A DNA stretch of 5,770 bases from an uncultured Clostridia bacterium (GTDB lineage: Bacteria > Bacillota > Clostridia > Tissierellales > Peptoniphilaceae): positions 1 to 5,770 of the forward strand of contig CAMEGD010000084.1 in assembly GCA_945916025.1 (NCBI GenBank), written 5' to 3'. Numbering within the stretch: position 1 is the stretch's first letter; each line of letters opens with the position of its first letter. Below are positions 5,057-5,770 of the stretch, in pieces. A program made the position numbers and the translations under genes. Under the pieces are notes generated by a model. The model was not told the DNA's origin. It saw only the letters and a program-made list of their open reading frames with translations, and made no database searches.

Positions 5057-5494
5057 CTAAACTCTTATATCTTGTTCAAATTGAACTTTTTTTCCTATAT
5101 TATAGTAGGTAAAGGTTCCTATTGCTAAAACGTGTTTTAGTTGGTCTTCTAAGGTTACTGTAAACCTTGAAATCTTGTTTCCGTGGTTTAGGACCTTTGC
5201 CTTTGCGTATAGGGTTTCTACATTTTGGCCAGCTTCTAGGTATTCTATATTGGCATTTACTGTTACTACATCGTAGCCGTAAGATCTGGCTGCTGAACCT
5301 CCAACATTGTCAGCTAGGGAGAATAAAAGTCCTCCGTGAATGGTCATGTGGCCATTTAGGTGGTCATCGCTTATTTCAATTTTTGCCTCCGCATAACCTT
5401 CTTCTATTTTTGTTGTTTCTATTTTTATAAATTTAGAAAATCCATTTTCACTGTTTCTTAGTTGGGTTAATTTTTCAAAATCCATATTTTCCAT
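5057..5494 (-). CDS. PaaI-type hotdog-fold thioesterase
   Basis: A predicted acyl-CoA thioesterase of 145 residues, a normal length for the single-domain PaaI/hotdog family, hydrolysing a CoA thioester in the cytoplasm; the acyl group is unknown. Seen: LNGHMTIHGGLLFSLAD (46-62), which carries the family's Asn47, the HGG turn (53-55) and Asp62, the residue matching the catalytic Asp of PaaI. Later strands are VVTVNANIEYLEAG (75-88), typical of substrate-channel and dimer contacts, and SRFTVTLED (109-117). The start at 5494 follows AGAGG (5501-5505) with a 6-base spacer; Met4 would place that site too far away. It is the last gene of an operon: the upstream gene stops 9 bases before its ATG, and that stop overlaps the ribosome site, suggesting translational coupling. 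Confidence 0.92.
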   Translation of the reverse strand: MENMDFEKLTQLRNSENGFSKFIKIETTKIEEGYAEAKIEISDDHLNGHMTIHGGLLFSLADNVGGSAARSYGYDVVTVNANIEYLEAGQNVETLYAKAKVLNHGNKISRFTVTLEDQLKHVLAIGTFTYYNIGKKVQFEQDIRV

Positions 5495-5503
5495 ATTACA
5501 CCT

Positions 5504-5770
5504 CTATCTTAACATTATCTTCTTGTCAAATTCTTCTTCTTTTATTTTCTTATATAAATTATAGTAACGTTTTGGAGAAATTCTCTTTATATCTTCAATG
5601 TAGTTAATCATATTTCCTAAAAATACCACATCTGAACCAAGATATCCCTTAGTTAAGTTTTCTATATTTTCTCTAGTTTTACATGAGCAAACTTTTTCTG
5701 TACAGCCTACACAATTTTTTAGGTTTTCAGAAATTTCCTTTATAAAGTAAGCTTCTTTCCTCTTGTCATT
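5504..5770 (-). CDS. 3' end of an unrecognised protein with a C-x2-C-x4-C-x-C motif
   Basis: An open frame enters from the right edge and runs 88 codons to TAG (5504-5506). No start codon is in the window. I do not recognise the family. Seen, counting from the edge: a lysine-rich helix, then a cysteine cluster NCVGCTEKVCSC (19-30) with Cys20, Cys23, Cys28 and Cys30, which could hold zinc or an iron-sulfur centre (inference). Next come GYLGSDVVFLGNMINYIEDI and a strongly charged C-terminal tail rich in Lys and Glu (KKIKEEEFDKK). Its reality is supported by the stop codon overlapping the ribosome site of the thioesterase gene and by an unbroken frame with amino-acid use typical of this genome. 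A full-length sequence is needed to name it. Confidence 0.8.
   Translation of the reverse strand, partial: NDKRKEAYFIKEISENLKNCVGCTEKVCSCKTRENIENLTKGYLGSDVVFLGNMINYIEDIKRISPKRYYNLYKKIKEEEFDKKIMLR

Noticed and set aside
5167..5430. Plus-strand open frame of 87 codons
   Set aside because: Antisense to the thioesterase gene, leucine-rich by chance of the reverse reading, no ribosome site.
1..5770. Insertion sequence, prophage, CRISPR array, tRNA or defence system
   Set aside because: No transposase or integrase motif, no regularly spaced repeats, no tRNA-like cloverleaf and no recognised defence domain were seen.

Overview
The window is AT-rich chromosomal DNA from a low-GC Gram-positive bacterium. 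Strong AGGAGG-type ribosome sites, TTGACA/TATAAT promoters, hairpin-plus-T-run terminators, a short Gram-positive-style lipoprotein signal and a glycine-cleavage T-protein suggest an anaerobic Firmicute. The Peptoniphilaceae/Tissierellia group (Anaerococcus, Peptoniphilus and relatives) is my best guess, but it is inference from the style of the proteins, not proof.

Layout. 1-322 (minus): the first 107 codons of gcvT, running off the left edge. 323-716: a 394-base AT-rich gap holding a candidate gcvT promoter, a long imperfect hairpin in the predicted gcvT leader, and at its right end a strong promoter whose start point falls on the next gene's start codon. 717-1232 (plus): a GNAT acetyltransferase, apparently translated from a leaderless mRNA. 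1236-2303 (minus): a decayed DUF2254-type membrane protein gene. Its promoter and ribosome site are intact, but the reading frame has three different stop codons, at least one frame change and a missing segment. 2518-3282 (plus) and 3432-4178 (minus): two convergent short-chain dehydrogenase/reductase (SDR) genes with separate terminators in the gap. The second resembles the BaiA/FabG branch. 4288-4878 (minus): a lipoprotein of unknown function with its own strong promoter and terminator. 5057-5494 (minus): a PaaI-type hotdog thioesterase. 5504-5770 (minus): the 3' end of an unrecognised protein with a four-cysteine motif, co-transcribed with the thioesterase.

Functionally this is a set of small, mostly independent transcription units rather than one pathway. 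The only clear operon is the cysteine-motif gene plus the thioesterase, where the stop codon overlaps the next ribosome site. I see no mobile element, CRISPR array, tRNA, rRNA or defence system. The points most worth checking are the structured gcvT leader, the leaderless acetyltransferase, the DUF2254 pseudogene and the unrecognised cysteine protein.
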